Positions 11,531 to 22,089 of a stretch of 64,000 bases of DNA are shown piece after piece. This stretch comes from Aquilaria yunnanensis (Eukaryota > Streptophyta > Magnoliopsida > Malvales > Thymelaeaceae): assembly GCA_039654915.1 (NCBI GenBank), contig CM077596.1, positions 4,712,001 to 4,776,000 on the forward strand, in the 5' to 3' direction. Made by a program: the position numbers and the translations under genes. The number at the start of each line of letters is the position of its first letter. Within the stretch, counting starts at the first letter, position 1. The notes under the pieces are model-generated. The model did not search any database. It saw only the letters and a list, made by a program, of their open reading frames with translations, and was not told where the DNA came from.

Positions 11531-12332
11531 AAAGTTCTACAAGTAGGACCTATCTATCTTATCCTTTGTGTTATTTACCTTTATTTCATTGAGTTCTTGC
11601 ATTATTTCATTCATTATAATTCATTTTGTCCCTGTCTTTTTTAGATTTCTTCATGTGTGTCCAAAGTGCCTTCAACTAAGTCCTTCTTTGTTCTTCTTCA
11701 TTCAAGTCATCCAAGTGTTGTTTCCAATTAGTGTCTTTGTGTTCCTGCATCCAAAGTATCTATAAAATACCAAAAATAATTCATTCGCATTCTATTTGAA
11801 TTACATCTTTCAAAACAAGCTGCATACTCTCTCTTGTTACAAGTTATTGATTCTATTATTTTCTCTTGTAGCAAAAGGTGATTCAAAGTTCTAAAAGGCC
11901 AAGTCCAACAAGAAAATCATTAAGTATTAATCAAACAAAGGCTACAAAATAATTTGAAAGAAGGAAAAGCTTCAGTTTTCAACAAAAACCCCAGTTGCCT
12001 GAAACCTAAATCTTAAAAACTTTAATTTTCTATCTCTTGTTCTTTTAATCTTTCATTGGAAGAGCATCCTATCCTTGCATCATCCTATCTTTTCAAAGTG
12101 TTTTCTAATTTGTTTTCTTTTTTCAAGAAGGATTTTGAAAGGTTTTGAAGGATATAAAGTGCTTATTATGTCCTTTGAGTGTGTTACTTTAGAACTTGGG
12201 AGCTTTGATTGTTTGAGCAACTTTCCATTAAAAATTTTGAGAGAAAATTAATTTTTTTGAGGATCTTTGATTTCATATTCAATGTACAAAAAAGTTTCCT
12301 AAGACATAAAGGAAGAGATGGAGGCTTGACCT

Positions 12333-13340
12333 ATGCAAGCCATACTTGACCTAACCTCCAAATTTCAAGCCGTGATGAAAAGGATGGAGAGAATGGAGGA
12401 ATCCAAAAGGATACTTGAGCAAGGTGCTTCCAAAGCACCACAAAGAGGTTTCCTAAGCTGCCTACCTGAGGTTCCCTTGAGGAGAGATCCAACTACAAGT
12501 GAAGAATCCGCCAACAATGTGGTGGATGACCTTAAAAGTGTGCAACCAACATGGAGACCCGTGAAGAGCTAGCAAAGGGAAGACCCCAACCTTAATGCAA
12601 TCAAGCTACAAATTCCACCATTCAAAGGAAGGAGTGAACCAGAGGCATTCTTTGAATGGGTGGCCAAATTAGAGATGATCTTTGAGTGCTATACTTATCA
12701 CAAGGACAAGAATGTAAAGATTGCCATTTTGGAGTTTTCTGTGTTTACTCTTGCTTAGTGGACTCAGGTTATGAATTATAGACAAAGTAACCATGAGGGC
12801 TCATGCAAAATGGCAAGAATTGAAGTCCATGATAAGGAAGAGGTTTGTGTTGAGCTACTATCAAATGGAGCTTTATCAAAAGCTATAAAGTCTCAACTAA
12901 GAAACCAAGTCTGTGGAGGACTATTTCAAGGAATTGGAGGTGACCATGCTGAGAGACATCCTAAAGGAGGATTAAGAAGCAACCATGGCCAAATTCTTGC
13001 ATGGCCTACACCCGAACATTGCTACCTTAGTTGAGTTCCATCCTTATATGGAGCTTCATAATATGATGCATGTAGCCATTTGGGCAGAAAGACAACTCAA
13101 AATGAGAGGGGCAGCAAGGTTTTCCACAAAACCTAACCCTAATCCAAAGCCAACATGGAGCAATGATAAGACGACTAAAGAGCCAAGGAAGGAGGACTTC
13201 AAGGGCAAACCTAAGGCACCCTTCAAAGACCAACCCCAAATGCCTCAATAAGGTAGTTTCAATTCTAAGATTAGATTTAGAAATCATTACAAAGTTAGCA
13301 TTAAGTGACATGGTAGGGGGCATCTAGTAAGGGATTGTGT
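12333..13340 (+). pseudogene. gag (capsid/nucleocapsid) remnant
   Basis: An N-terminal piece (12333-12572) begins with a predicted helical, charged stretch (FQAVMKRMERMEESKR). From about 12,600 a Retrotrans_gag-type core follows (PPFKGRSEPEAFFEWVAKLE), continued in other frames through FLHGLHPNIATLV and HNMMHVAIWAERQL near 13,000-13,100. A basic, proline-rich linker runs to 13,250. The CCHC zinc knuckle near 13,300 is damaged: a stop (TGA) sits where the motif should start, and only the GRGHLVRDC half is left. Gag packages the RNA in virus-like particles in the cytoplasm. Several stops make it non-functional. Confidence 0.75.
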
Positions 13341-13773
13341 GAATCAGAGAACCATGGTGCTCAATAATGTAGGAGAGATAGTCACGATTAGAAGTAAATG
13401 GGAGGAGTATGAAGTGTCAATCATGGAAGAAGAGCCTAAGATAGACTTTGTGGAGGAAGGAGTTACACTTATGGCTAGAAGAGCCTTGAATGTTCACGTC
13501 AAGGAGGATCACAACCAAAGAGAAAACATCTTTCACACTAAGTGTTACATTGAAGGTAAAATGTATAGCATGATTATGGATAGAGGAAGTTCTACTAATG
13601 TTGCTAGTTACACTTCGGTTGAGAAGTTGCAGTTGCATACTATGAAAAGCCTAAGACCTTACAAGCTTCAATGGCTCAACAATGAAGATGAGGTGAAGGT
13701 GACCAAGCAAATCATGGTAGCCTTCAAAATTGGGAGATATGAAGATGAAGTGCTTGTGATGTTGTTCCCATGA
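13341..13773 (+). pseudogene. Aspartic protease remnant of the chromovirus-like element
   Basis: An open stretch of 144 codons from 13339 holds the retropepsin active-site region as MIMDRGSSTNVAS near residues 75-87. The usual D-S/T-G triad reads D-R-G, so the catalytic motif is altered. PYKLQWLNNEDEVKVTKQIMV follows, typical of the region after the protease flap in this group. It would cleave the gag-pol polyprotein. The frame ends at a TGA at 13,771. Confidence 0.75.
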
Positions 13774-14350
13774 AGGCAAGCCATATTCTTTTAAGAAGGA
13801 CGTGGCAATATGATACGAGAGTTATGCATGATGGTTTCAAGAATATTCCTTCCAATTGAAAGACAAGACCATCACATTGACACTACTTTCACTGCAACAA
13901 GTCATGGAGGATCAAAGGAAGATTCTTAATGGGGCTGAAAGAAAAATCAATGAGAATAAAATAGAGTTCACAAATTAAAAGAGAGATGTAAGGTAAGTGA
14001 CCTTGAGGAGAATAAAAGTGTTGAGAGTTCCTGAGGTAAAAGTAGAGGAAGAAATTTGAGAGAATAAAAGAGATTTTTATGATAAAAATGAGTGATGTGA
14101 GGAAAGCTCTTCAAGCATAAATGCCAATGCTTATTTTACTTTACAAAAAATCCTTATTCTTATCTAGTAACCTTACTAACAAGCTTCATAGTGTTATTGT
14201 TTCTTTGCTGATAGACTTTGAAGATATCTTTCTCGAGGAGCCCCCTTAAGAGGAATTCAACATCAAATAGACCTAATTCCTAGAGCTCTCATTCCAAACA
14301 AGCCAGCTTATAGGAGCAACCCTAAGAAGACCAAGGAAATCCAAAAATAA

Positions 14351-15103
14351 GTGGAAGACTTACTTTTAAAGGGCTATGTGAGTGAGAACTTGAGTCCTTG
14401 TGTTGTGCCTGCTATCTTGGTGCTTAAGGAATATGGTATATGGATGATGTGCAAGGATTATAAGCCAATCAACAAAATCATTATAAAATATAGACAACCC
14501 ATTCCTAGATTAGATGATATGCTTGATGAATTGTATGGTTCCACTATATTTTCTAAAGTTGATCTTAAAAGTGGTTATCATCAAATTAGGATGAGAGAAG
14601 GTGATGAATGGAAGACTACCTTTAAAACTAAATTTGGGTTATATGACTGCTTAGTAATGCCATTTGGTTTATCCAATGCTTCTAACACTTTTACGAGGTT
14701 TATGAATCATATTTTAAAGGAGTTCATTGGAAAATTTGTGGTTGTTTACTTTGATGACATCTTAGTGTATAGTAAGGGTTCACATGAGCATGTTGATCAT
14801 CTAAGACATGTGTTAGAAACTTTAAGAGCACAAAAGTTGTATGCTAATCTTAAGAAGTGTTCTTTTTTTAATAACCATGTGATCTTTCTTGGTTTTGTTG
14901 TGAGCTCAAAAGGTGTGGAGGTTGACCAGGAAAAGGTAAAGGCTATTAAAAAGTGGACAACCCCCAAATATTTTTTGGAGTTGAGATTTTTTCATTGCCT
15001 AGTGAGTTTCTATAAGAGGTTTGTAAAAGATTTCTTAAGCATTGTTGCACCTTTGAATGAAGTAGTAAAGAAAAATATAAGTTTTAAGTGGGAAAAAGCA
15101 TAA
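14351..15103 (+). pseudogene. Reverse transcriptase, largely open fragment
   Basis: 250 codons without a stop. In order: [17 protein letters not shown], the [10 protein letters not shown] and [12 protein letters not shown] blocks, MPFGLSNA, the catalytic YFDDILVYS box at 14747-14773, LKKCSFF and [10 protein letters not shown]. The catalytic FDD triad is intact. The segment covers fingers, palm and thumb of a Ty3/gypsy RT and the start of the connection. The likely original frame extends upstream (about 14,230-14,350) with stops. It ends at TAA 15,101, beyond which RNase H continues in the same register. Confidence 0.9.
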
Positions 15104-15540
15104 GAACATGCATTTAGAGAGCTTAAGGATAGATTGAGTAATGCACCCATATTAGCTTTGCCATATTTTTCTAAGATTTTTAAAATTGAATGTGATACAT
15201 GTCAACATGGTATTTGAGCTATTTTGATGCAGGAAGGAAGACCCATAGCTTACTTTTGTGAGAAGCTAAGTAGAGCTACCTTGAACTATCCCATCTATGA
15301 CAAAGAGATGTGCCTTGGTTGAGTTCTTGAAGCTTGGCAACATTACTTGTGTCCAAAGAAATTCATTATCCATATGGACTACCAATCTTTAAAGCACTTA
15401 AAGGGCCAAGGAAAGTTGAATAAAAGGCATTCAAGGTGGGTAGAATTCATATAAATTTTTCCATACCATATCAAGTAGAAACAAGGTAAGGAAAACACTG
15501 AGGCCGATGCATTATCAAGGAGGTATGTTCTTCTTTCTTC
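15104..15540 (+). pseudogene. RNase H domain remnant
   Basis: It continues the RT segment: [56 protein letters not shown], then [15 protein letters not shown] and SLKHL. This is the RNase H fold of Ty3/gypsy polymerases, which degrades RNA in the RNA-DNA hybrid. The catalytic Asp of the first strand (ECD) and the Glu (KEM) are present. Stops at about 15,218 and 15,320 break it. Confidence 0.75.
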
Positions 15541-15689
15541 TTTAGATGCTAAGGTTTTAGGTTTTGAATACTTGAAAGAACTGCATGACAATGATTTTGA
15601 CTTCAGTGAGCTATATGGTGCACATTTGAGTTTTGATAAGTATGATATAATTTATGGTTTTATTTTGAAATGATATAAGTTGTGTATTC

Positions 15690-16420
15690 CTAAGCATTCT
15701 TTGAGATCTTTGGTAGTCCTGAAAGCCCATGAAGGAGGATTAGGAGGGCACTTTGGTGTTGAAGAAACCTTAAGTGTCCTAAAAAAGAAGTTCGATTGGC
15801 CAAAGATGTAAAAAGATGTTGCAAGATTTTGTGCTAGTTGTCTTAAGTATAAAAAAGCTAATTAAAAACTAAATCCTTATGGACTTTATACTCCATTGCT
15901 TGTTCCTACTCACCCATGGATTGATATTTCTATGGATTTTGTTGTAGGACTCCCTTAGACAAAGAATGGAAAAAACTCAGTCTTTGTGATTATGAATAGA
16001 TTCTCAAATATGGCACATTTTGTTCCATCTCACAAAATCGATGATGTTGTGAATATGGCCAATCTTTTCTTCAAGAAATTTTTGAGATTACTTGGAATTC
16101 CAAGGACAATTGTAAGTGATCTATATTTGAAGTTCCTTAGTCATATTTAAAGAGTTTTGTGGAGCAAGTTAGGTACTAAACTCATGTTCTTTACTATTGG
16201 TTATTCACAAACTGATTGCCAAATCGAGGCAACAAATAGAACTTTGATTACAATCTTAAGAGCCATCATTCAAAGGAACTTAAAGACTTGGGAGGAAGTT
16301 TTGCCTCATGTTGAGTTTGCTTATAATAGGGTAGTGCATAAAATAACTTGGTATTAACCTTTTGAAGTTGTTTATGGCTGTAATCCACCAACCTTTATGG
16401 ACTTATGCATTTGCTTTTAA
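15690..16420 (+). pseudogene. Integrase remnant
   Basis: The HHCC zinc module is visible as HEGGLGGHFG near 15,730 and CASCLKYKK near 15,830. The DDE core shows D in [10 protein letters not shown] (about 15,930), D in TIVSDLYLKFL (about 16,110) and E in QIEATNRTL (about 16,225), all kept. An RVVHKITWY block (about 16,330) marks the end of the core. Integrase inserts the cDNA. At least five in-frame stops (for example 15,672, 15,809, 15,957) show decay. 16,420-16,780 holds the degraded tail ending in a DLRGEHNVSATFNVSNL-like phrase. Confidence 0.8.
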
Positions 16421-16797
16421 GCCAACTTTCTAGTGTAGATTAAGCTAAAAAGACTGAGATGGTAAAGCATTGCATGAGAGAATAAGGCTACAAATTGAAA
16501 AGAAGACTCACCAATATGCAAGCAAAGATGACAAGGAAGGAAAAAAACAACCTTTGAACCCAGAGATTGGGTTTGAAATCATACGAGGAAAAAAAGATTT
16601 CCTAAACAAAGGAAGTCTAAGCTTCAACCTCGAGGAGATGGTCTATATTGAGTGCTGAAGAAAGTCAATGAAAATGACAACAAATTAGACTTAAGAGGTG
16701 AGCACAATGTTAGTGCCACGTTTAATGTTTCTAACCTATATTGGTTTGATGTACGTGATGATTTGACGACAAATCTTTTCTAGGAATAGGAGAGTAA

Positions 16798-17660
16798 TGG
16801 AGGACCATCTAGCTTAGAGGCTTCCAAGAAAACCTAGGATCCATTGAAGATAAGCTTTGGACCTTTTACAAGGACAAAGACCTTAGAAACATAAAAAGCA
16901 TTCCAAGTGTTCATTTTGGCACTCTTGGAGCCCACTATAGACCCCTTGCCCACCATCTCACAATCAAGTCAAGCGTTTCAAGTCCAGGACATTTAGAACT
17001 TCAAATTGTACCACATAATGAATATTCAAGCTAAAGTAACTCAAGAAAGCTCATTAAAACTAAGACACTCAAGCCAAAACCCCTAATGAGCCTTCAGGCA
17101 CACTCGAGAGCCTCCTAAGAGCTGTACTAGGCATTCTTGTATTCCCAAGTGTTTTTGTTCAATTTTCTTAGTTAGTTTATTTTCCCCATATGTTGTCATC
17201 TAAGTAACAAGTTTGGGACACATGGGAAGCATGCCACATGGATATAGGTTGGAGGTGTGTTCAAACCATGTTTTTTAAGCCTAGTTTGACTAGGATTACA
17301 TCTTTTACTAGGTTTAGGGTTTTTCTTTCATTTAATTTGTGTAAAGCTAAAAACCCTAGCTTCTTAACTATTAATAAGCCCTATTTTTGTTTTTATAAGC
17401 AAATTAATAAGATTCAAGTTGCTTTGAGCAATACTTATCGCTCTTGTTATTTCTCAACTCCATGGTGCACTTGTGGAACAAGTTCTTCTCTTCTAATCAA
17501 ATTTATTCTAACTTTTCTTCTACCATTTTGCTTTTCATCCTTGACTCTATTTTTAACTTCTTTTCTTTTCTCCTTTAATCAATTTCTTCTTCTTGGACCG
17601 AGTTTGGTGGAGCATATTTGGGTGTACTTTGGAACTAAGTATCTTAGGCAACATGCAACA
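16798..17660 (+). repeat. 3' LTR of the chromovirus-like element
   Basis: Starts TGGAGGACC and ends GCAACA. It is preceded by the purine-rich AGGAATAGGAGAGTAA (polypurine tract). It keeps a segment (about 17228-17405) that the 5' LTR lacks, including a weak TATA-like TATTAATAAGCC. Immediately after, at 17,661, the hAT coding sequence resumes (KKMKFNQ). Confidence 0.8.
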
Positions 17661-18479
17661 CATCTAAAGAAGATGAAGTTCAATCAATAAAAAGATAGGA
17701 GAACCACTAATCCCTGACCCTGCTTATCAATGTTTGAGTGAAGATGATGAAAAGAACATCCTGTTAAACCAACGTCTAGTAGGGGAGAAATGAATGAGGA
17801 GCATTCAAGATAATGCTAATTCTCCAAAGAAAATGAAAGGAGTCAAGAGTTTTTTTTGCTCCAGGAACTGCCAGTGCCCAGCTTTTAGAGTCTAAGAAAG
17901 TTGTGCATCAAACAAAGCTAGTATGGCTAGATGGTGGTATGATACTAATGTTTCATTCAATGCTGTGAACTCAAAATTTTATCAGCTAATGATCGATGTA
18001 ATCACAAGTATGGGAAGTGGTTTCAAAAGCCCAAATGTCTACAAGCTTAGAGGTATACTTCTTATAGACAATGTAAATGAAGTTCAACAATATCTCTAGA
18101 AAACTTATAGTTGTTCTATTATGGGTGATGGATGGACAAACAAAAGGCAATAACCGATTATTAGGTTTTTGGTTTATACCCTAAAAGGTACCATTTTCTT
18201 GATAAGTTGTTGAACAAGTATGCTATGAAAATGTTGTGCTATTCATTACTGATAATGATGCATCATACAAATATGTTGGAAAAAAATTACAAGACAAGTA
18301 TGGTACTATATTTTGGGCTCCTTGTGCTACATATTGCATTGACTTGATGTTAGAGAGCTTTTCTAACTTGAATAGCTTCCCTCACATTAATGAATGTGTC
18401 CAAACAGCTAAAAAATCACAAAGTTACTTTATAATCACTCTTAGGTACTTTCTTTAATGAAAAGGGAATATATATGTGG
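17661..18479 (+). pseudogene. hAT transposase central region (DUF659-like and start of catalytic core)
   Basis: Split over frames: PLIPDPAYQCLSEDDEKN (about 17,700), ARWWYDTNVSFNAVNSKF (about 17,920), MIDVITSMGSGFKSPNVYKL (about 18,000), SIMGDGWTNKRQ (about 18,120) and, from 18236, an open stretch with VLFITDNDASYKYVGKKL-like and WAPCATYCIDLMLE blocks. The D of DGWT and the D of TDNDA fit catalytic positions of hAT transposases. Stops near 17,790, 18,100 and 18,150 break it. It is cut at 18,484 by the Athila-like insertion. Confidence 0.8.
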
Positions 18480-18484
18480 TAGAG

Positions 18485-19917
18485 TGATATGCTCATATTT
18501 AGTTATGTTTTCTATAGGTTTTACCTTTATATTTACTTGTCTTTTGATGTGTTTTTGTTAGGATATGGTGCATAATTGGTTCATATTTTATTTTTAGGTC
18601 ATATTTCAGCTTCAAGTGAGTTAGGGAGGGTTATGGTGAATTTTTGGAGCTAAATTACACATTTTGGTGAAGTTTTAGAGCTTACATGCCGTTATACATA
18701 CCCATATAGTGCCTTACATGCCCATGTTCCAAATCGTGTTGAATTAAGTGAAATTTTAAGTTCCAAAGAAGCAACACAACATACTATATGGCCACGTTCC
18801 AACCTATGTTTGTCTTATTTTTCAGGGCTTTCAGGTTAATTTAGAAAAGAAGAGAGACAGAAAGGAGAAGGGAAAAAAAAACACAAAAAAAAGAGTTTTT
18901 CATGGAGGAAGATTGTCAGAGGCAATTCTGATGGTCAACACCATTTCATGAGCATTAGATTGAACGTTTCTTGAATAAGAAGAAATTCAGCTATGGATCA
19001 TAACATTTCTTGAAGAAGAAGAAATTCAGCTATGGATCATTCTTTTCTTAGTTTTCTTTTGATTCTTTGGTGTTTATTTTATGGCATTATGAGTTAAATT
19101 TTTCCTATTCATGCTTCGAGCAGATGAACCCTAGGATGATTTTATGATTGTGATTATTTCTGGTTTAATATGATTATGTGTTTTTCCTACAATTTATCCA
19201 ATGTGCTTTGTTGTGTTGATTAATAGTAGCTGGCCAATTAATTTAATATGGGGTGATAAACATGCGTTAAGTAGTATCCGTTATGTTTGTTGTGGATCAC
19301 CATTGGATAAAAGGGATATTATTGTAACTGAGAGTAATAGGTACAATATAATATCTCCGGACTAGGATGAAACCTAGTAGTGGGTTATAGAATGTTAATG
19401 CATTCTTAAGAAGCATGGCACGCCTAGACACCCTATCAGTGACTTAAGAATAAAGTTAGTGTAATGAGAATAATAGGGAGCTAATCTACCTTAGGTAGTA
19501 CTCCATGGTCCAAGTTAATCACAATCCTGTTAAACCAGAGTAAAAGTAACACAATTGAAGTTCTAGTAGGATTCGATTCTAAGTATAAGGTTTATTACTG
19601 CTGATTGTTTTAGGTGTTTTTCCACTGCCTGCCGATAATTAGTAGTTTATTTTACTGCATTAGATTAATTTTGTTTGTTCATTGTAGTTAGTTAAACAAA
19701 TCCTCTTAATGTTGGTTAGAAAATAGGGAGATATTGAGTACAGTAGACAACCTTCATTCATTGAGAAAAAGGATCTTAGTACTTACCACTGCTATACTTT
19801 GATGATAGGTGCACTTGCCTTTAAGTTAACATGTTTGTTTAAGTATAGAGAGATTTGACACATCCACACCATTATTAGTGTAGTGGGAAAGGTTTGTTGT
19901 GAACAACAAACACATCA
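18485..19917 (+). repeat. 5' LTR of the Athila-like element
   Basis: 1433 bp, starting TGATATGCTCATATTTAG and ending AACACATCA. It aligns with 25142-26467; small indels account for the 107-bp length difference. It contains several ACATGCCCATGTT-type words near 18,690-18,800. Confidence 0.9.
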
Positions 19918-19924
19918 AGTTTTC

Positions 19925-19943
19925 TATCACCGCTGCTAGGTAA
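19925..19943 (+). other. Decayed primer binding site, tRNA-Asp type
   Basis: TATCACCGCTGCTAGGTAA lies 8 bases after the LTR end. It agrees with the tRNA-Asp PBS of Athila elements (TGGCGCCGTTGCCGGGGAA) at about 12 of 19 positions, and most differences are transitions. Confidence 0.55.
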
Positions 19944-20079
19944 CATCTATTGAGTTTGCTACTTGAAAAATTGATCTTTATTGATTAGCCATTTATTTTA
20001 TTGCAATATTTTTCTTAGATTTCTTTTTGTTATTTTTAGTTTATTGATTTCTTTTTCTTTTCTTGCAAGAATTTCGCAT

Positions 20080-20290
20080 ATGACTTGTAACCATCCTAGA
20101 GAAGTTGTTGTAGTTAAAGCTAGAATTGATGCGTCGAAGTTGGTGTTACGGAATATGAAAGCTAGCATGTAGAATTTCAAAACCCAACTAGGTCAACTTG
20201 CCAAAATCATTTCTGAAAGCTTGCAATGAGCTCTACTAGTGAATACCAAGCCAAATCCTAGTTTTCAATCCAAATTTCCATTATAAGGCA
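20080..20290 (+). pseudogene. Athila gag C-terminal remnant
   Basis: The frame around 20,165-20,290 reads QLGQLAKIISESLQ then LVNTKPNPSF, which corresponds to the conserved stretch at the end of Athila-type gag, just before protease. Stops at 20,170 and 20,227 break it. No zinc knuckle is retained. Confidence 0.6.
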
Positions 20291-20319
20291 AATGGCCATA
20301 CGGAAGTGAAGATATTGGG

Positions 20320-20405
20320 GAAGGAAAAACCTCCTTGACTAATCAAGGATAACGTTGGGCTGTCAACGTTAAACCAAGCACTTATTGGGAAGTAACCCAT
20401 GCATT
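20320..20405 (+). other. Athila post-pol phrase
   Basis: The sequence GGATAACGTTGGGCTGTCAA then GTTAAACCAAGCACTTATTG and GGAAGTAACCCATGCA matches the phrase that in Athila elements normally lies downstream of integrase. Here it sits less than 50 bases after gag, which places the pol deletion junction near 20,290-20,320. Confidence 0.6.
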
Positions 20406-20624
20406 AAACTTTTCATTTCATTTGTTTTACATTTATGGTAGTTAATTAGTTTTTGTTCATCCTATGATCTTATAATCTATGTTGTGATGTAGGAATCTAG
20501 AATATTTCGGGATGAAGTTATGTTTAAAATGGAAGAAAAAAAAGTTAAGTACAATTCAGGGTAAGTTTGTAAAAATTTTATAAGGTCCAGGAGCCAAACA
20601 CGCCTTCGAACATGCTCATGTTCA

Positions 20625-20685
20625 AAGCAGTGTTAAGCAACATGGTTTCAAACCACATTTGAAACCATGTTGCTTAACACTGCTT
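20625..20685. repeat. Perfect 28-bp inverted repeat with 5-bp loop
   Basis: The left arm 20625-20652 and right arm 20658-20685 are exact reverse complements around the loop CCACA. The arms start AAGCAGTGTTAAGC and end GGTTTCAAA. As RNA it would form a strong hairpin. It lies in the non-coding interior of the Athila-like element. Confidence 0.95.
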
Positions 20686-20689
20686 GTTT

Positions 20690-21330
20690 GATTTATAAAA
20701 TTGATTTTTTTCTATGAAGGATTTTTATTTGGGCTGCAGTGGACAAACACGTGGCTGTGTCTAAACTGTGTTTAAGTGCATGTTTCATAACATGGTCTCA
20801 TACATGGGCATGTTTTTGTCCGTGTTTTTCAAAGCTTTAAAATTTCAGAGCTTAAACACATGCACATACATGCCCATGTATAAAAACATGTTTATGCTAC
20901 ACGGTCATAAACATACCCATGTTGGAGAACGTGTTTTGTCTCTGTGTTTTAAAAAAAAATTTCCAGAATACATACATAGTCCTCTACATGGCCATGTTTC
21001 CAAGCATGTTTGTTGTACACTGCCTTAATTATGCCTATGTTCTTGCCCATGTTTGGTCTTTATTTTGAAAATTTTAGGCTCTAAAACACTTACACGTCCA
21101 ATTACACAATCGTGTATAGAGGCGTGTTAACTATACACAGTTGTCTATATGGCCATGTTAACACCCTTGTTGTTATTTTGTGTTTCTTAAAAAAATTAGG
21201 GTTTCAAGCCATTGCACGATACATGACACGCTCATGTTTAATAGCATGTTGAAAAAGTTGTAAGTAACATGGGCATTTACACACTCGTGTTATAGGCTAT
21301 GTTTCACCCTATTTAAGCTTAGTTAGCGAT
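20690..21330. repeat. Dispersed CATGCCCATGTT / GGCCATGTT words
   Basis: More than a dozen variants of ACATGCCCATG, GGCCATGTT and ACACGTGTT recur every 30-70 bases. They are partly palindromic and alternate with TTTTAAAATTT-like spacers. The same words occur in both LTRs of this element (around 18,700 and 25,350). Origin may be an old tandem array. Confidence 0.5.
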
Positions 21331-22080
21331 TTTTCTATCCTACTTTGCGTGAAACTCACTCAAACTTCTTCTCTAAGCCCCTAAACTTAAACCCTAGCTT
21401 TCTTGCATCTCGAGTGATGTTTTTCATTGTTGAAAGAGTATGTTTCCTATTCGAATGCTTGGTTTTTGCCCCTCCATATTTGATTTTCTCTCTTTCAAGG
21501 TAACTCGCGCTCTCTCTCTCTCTCTAACTTTATTTGAAGATTATGGAATGTCAGCTTGATTTTTTTATATCGATAGGTTACATATGAGTTAGTTGTTTGA
21601 TTTTTGCATCCCCATTCCTGTTAGTTTCACATTAGTATCGTGTTTTACAAGTATTTATTTTTTTGTTGTTGTGTTGGAAAAAGAAAAATTGGAATTGCAT
21701 GGTTGATAAAATTATTGTCTTTTATGATAATTTGTTGAGTTTATTACTTGAATGGATGACTATATGAACTGTGGATTGCGGAGAATATTTTGATTAATTA
21801 ATTTTTCTTGGAATTTCATGAAATCTAAGACTTGGTAGTCTTTTGTTATGATAGATGATAGGTTTCTTGAGCACCAAAAAATAGCCTAATTGTGAACTAC
21901 ATTATTTTAAATTCCCATGACTATTATGCATTTAGCTTTGATTGTTAAGCTTGATCACCTTAATGCTTAAAGTTGAAATAGAATTATTTCACCCAGGGGA
22001 ATTCTATTAATGTCTGATTAGAGCTCTTATTCTTGAATTTATTATTGATTATATGGTATTTGAGATTATTTGTTGCACTA
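21330..22080. other. Non-coding interior of the Athila-like element with CT microsatellite
   Basis: No gene seen. A (CT)n tract lies at 21509-21525. The rest is AT-rich. Confidence 0.5.
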
Positions 22081-22089
22081 GGGAAAATC

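Larger units (their letters stand above)
10827..17660 (+). mobile_element. Ty3/gypsy (chromovirus-like) LTR retrotransposon nested in the hAT
   Basis: Direct repeats at 10827-11512 and 16798-17660 are the LTRs, both starting TGGAGGACCATCTAGC. A primer binding site matching initiator tRNA-Met follows the 5' LTR. gag, protease, reverse transcriptase, RNase H and integrase remnants follow in gypsy order. The 3' LTR is preceded by a purine-rich stretch. No clean 5-bp target duplication could be fixed at the ends. The chromovirus-like placement rests on the RT and integrase motif style and on the post-integrase phrase near 16,690 (DLRGEHNVSATFNVSNL); no chromodomain is visible. Many stops and frameshifts: inactive. 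Confidence 0.85.

Noticed and set aside
11224..11532. Minus-strand Lys-rich frame and its plus-strand partner
   Set aside because: Inside the LTR of the chromovirus-like element. The same region in the partner LTR is not conserved as coding.
10816..17672. 5-bp target duplication of the chromovirus-like element
   Set aside because: Several offsets were tried around 10821-10827 and 17660-17665; none gave a convincing match, so boundaries rest on LTR alignment only.
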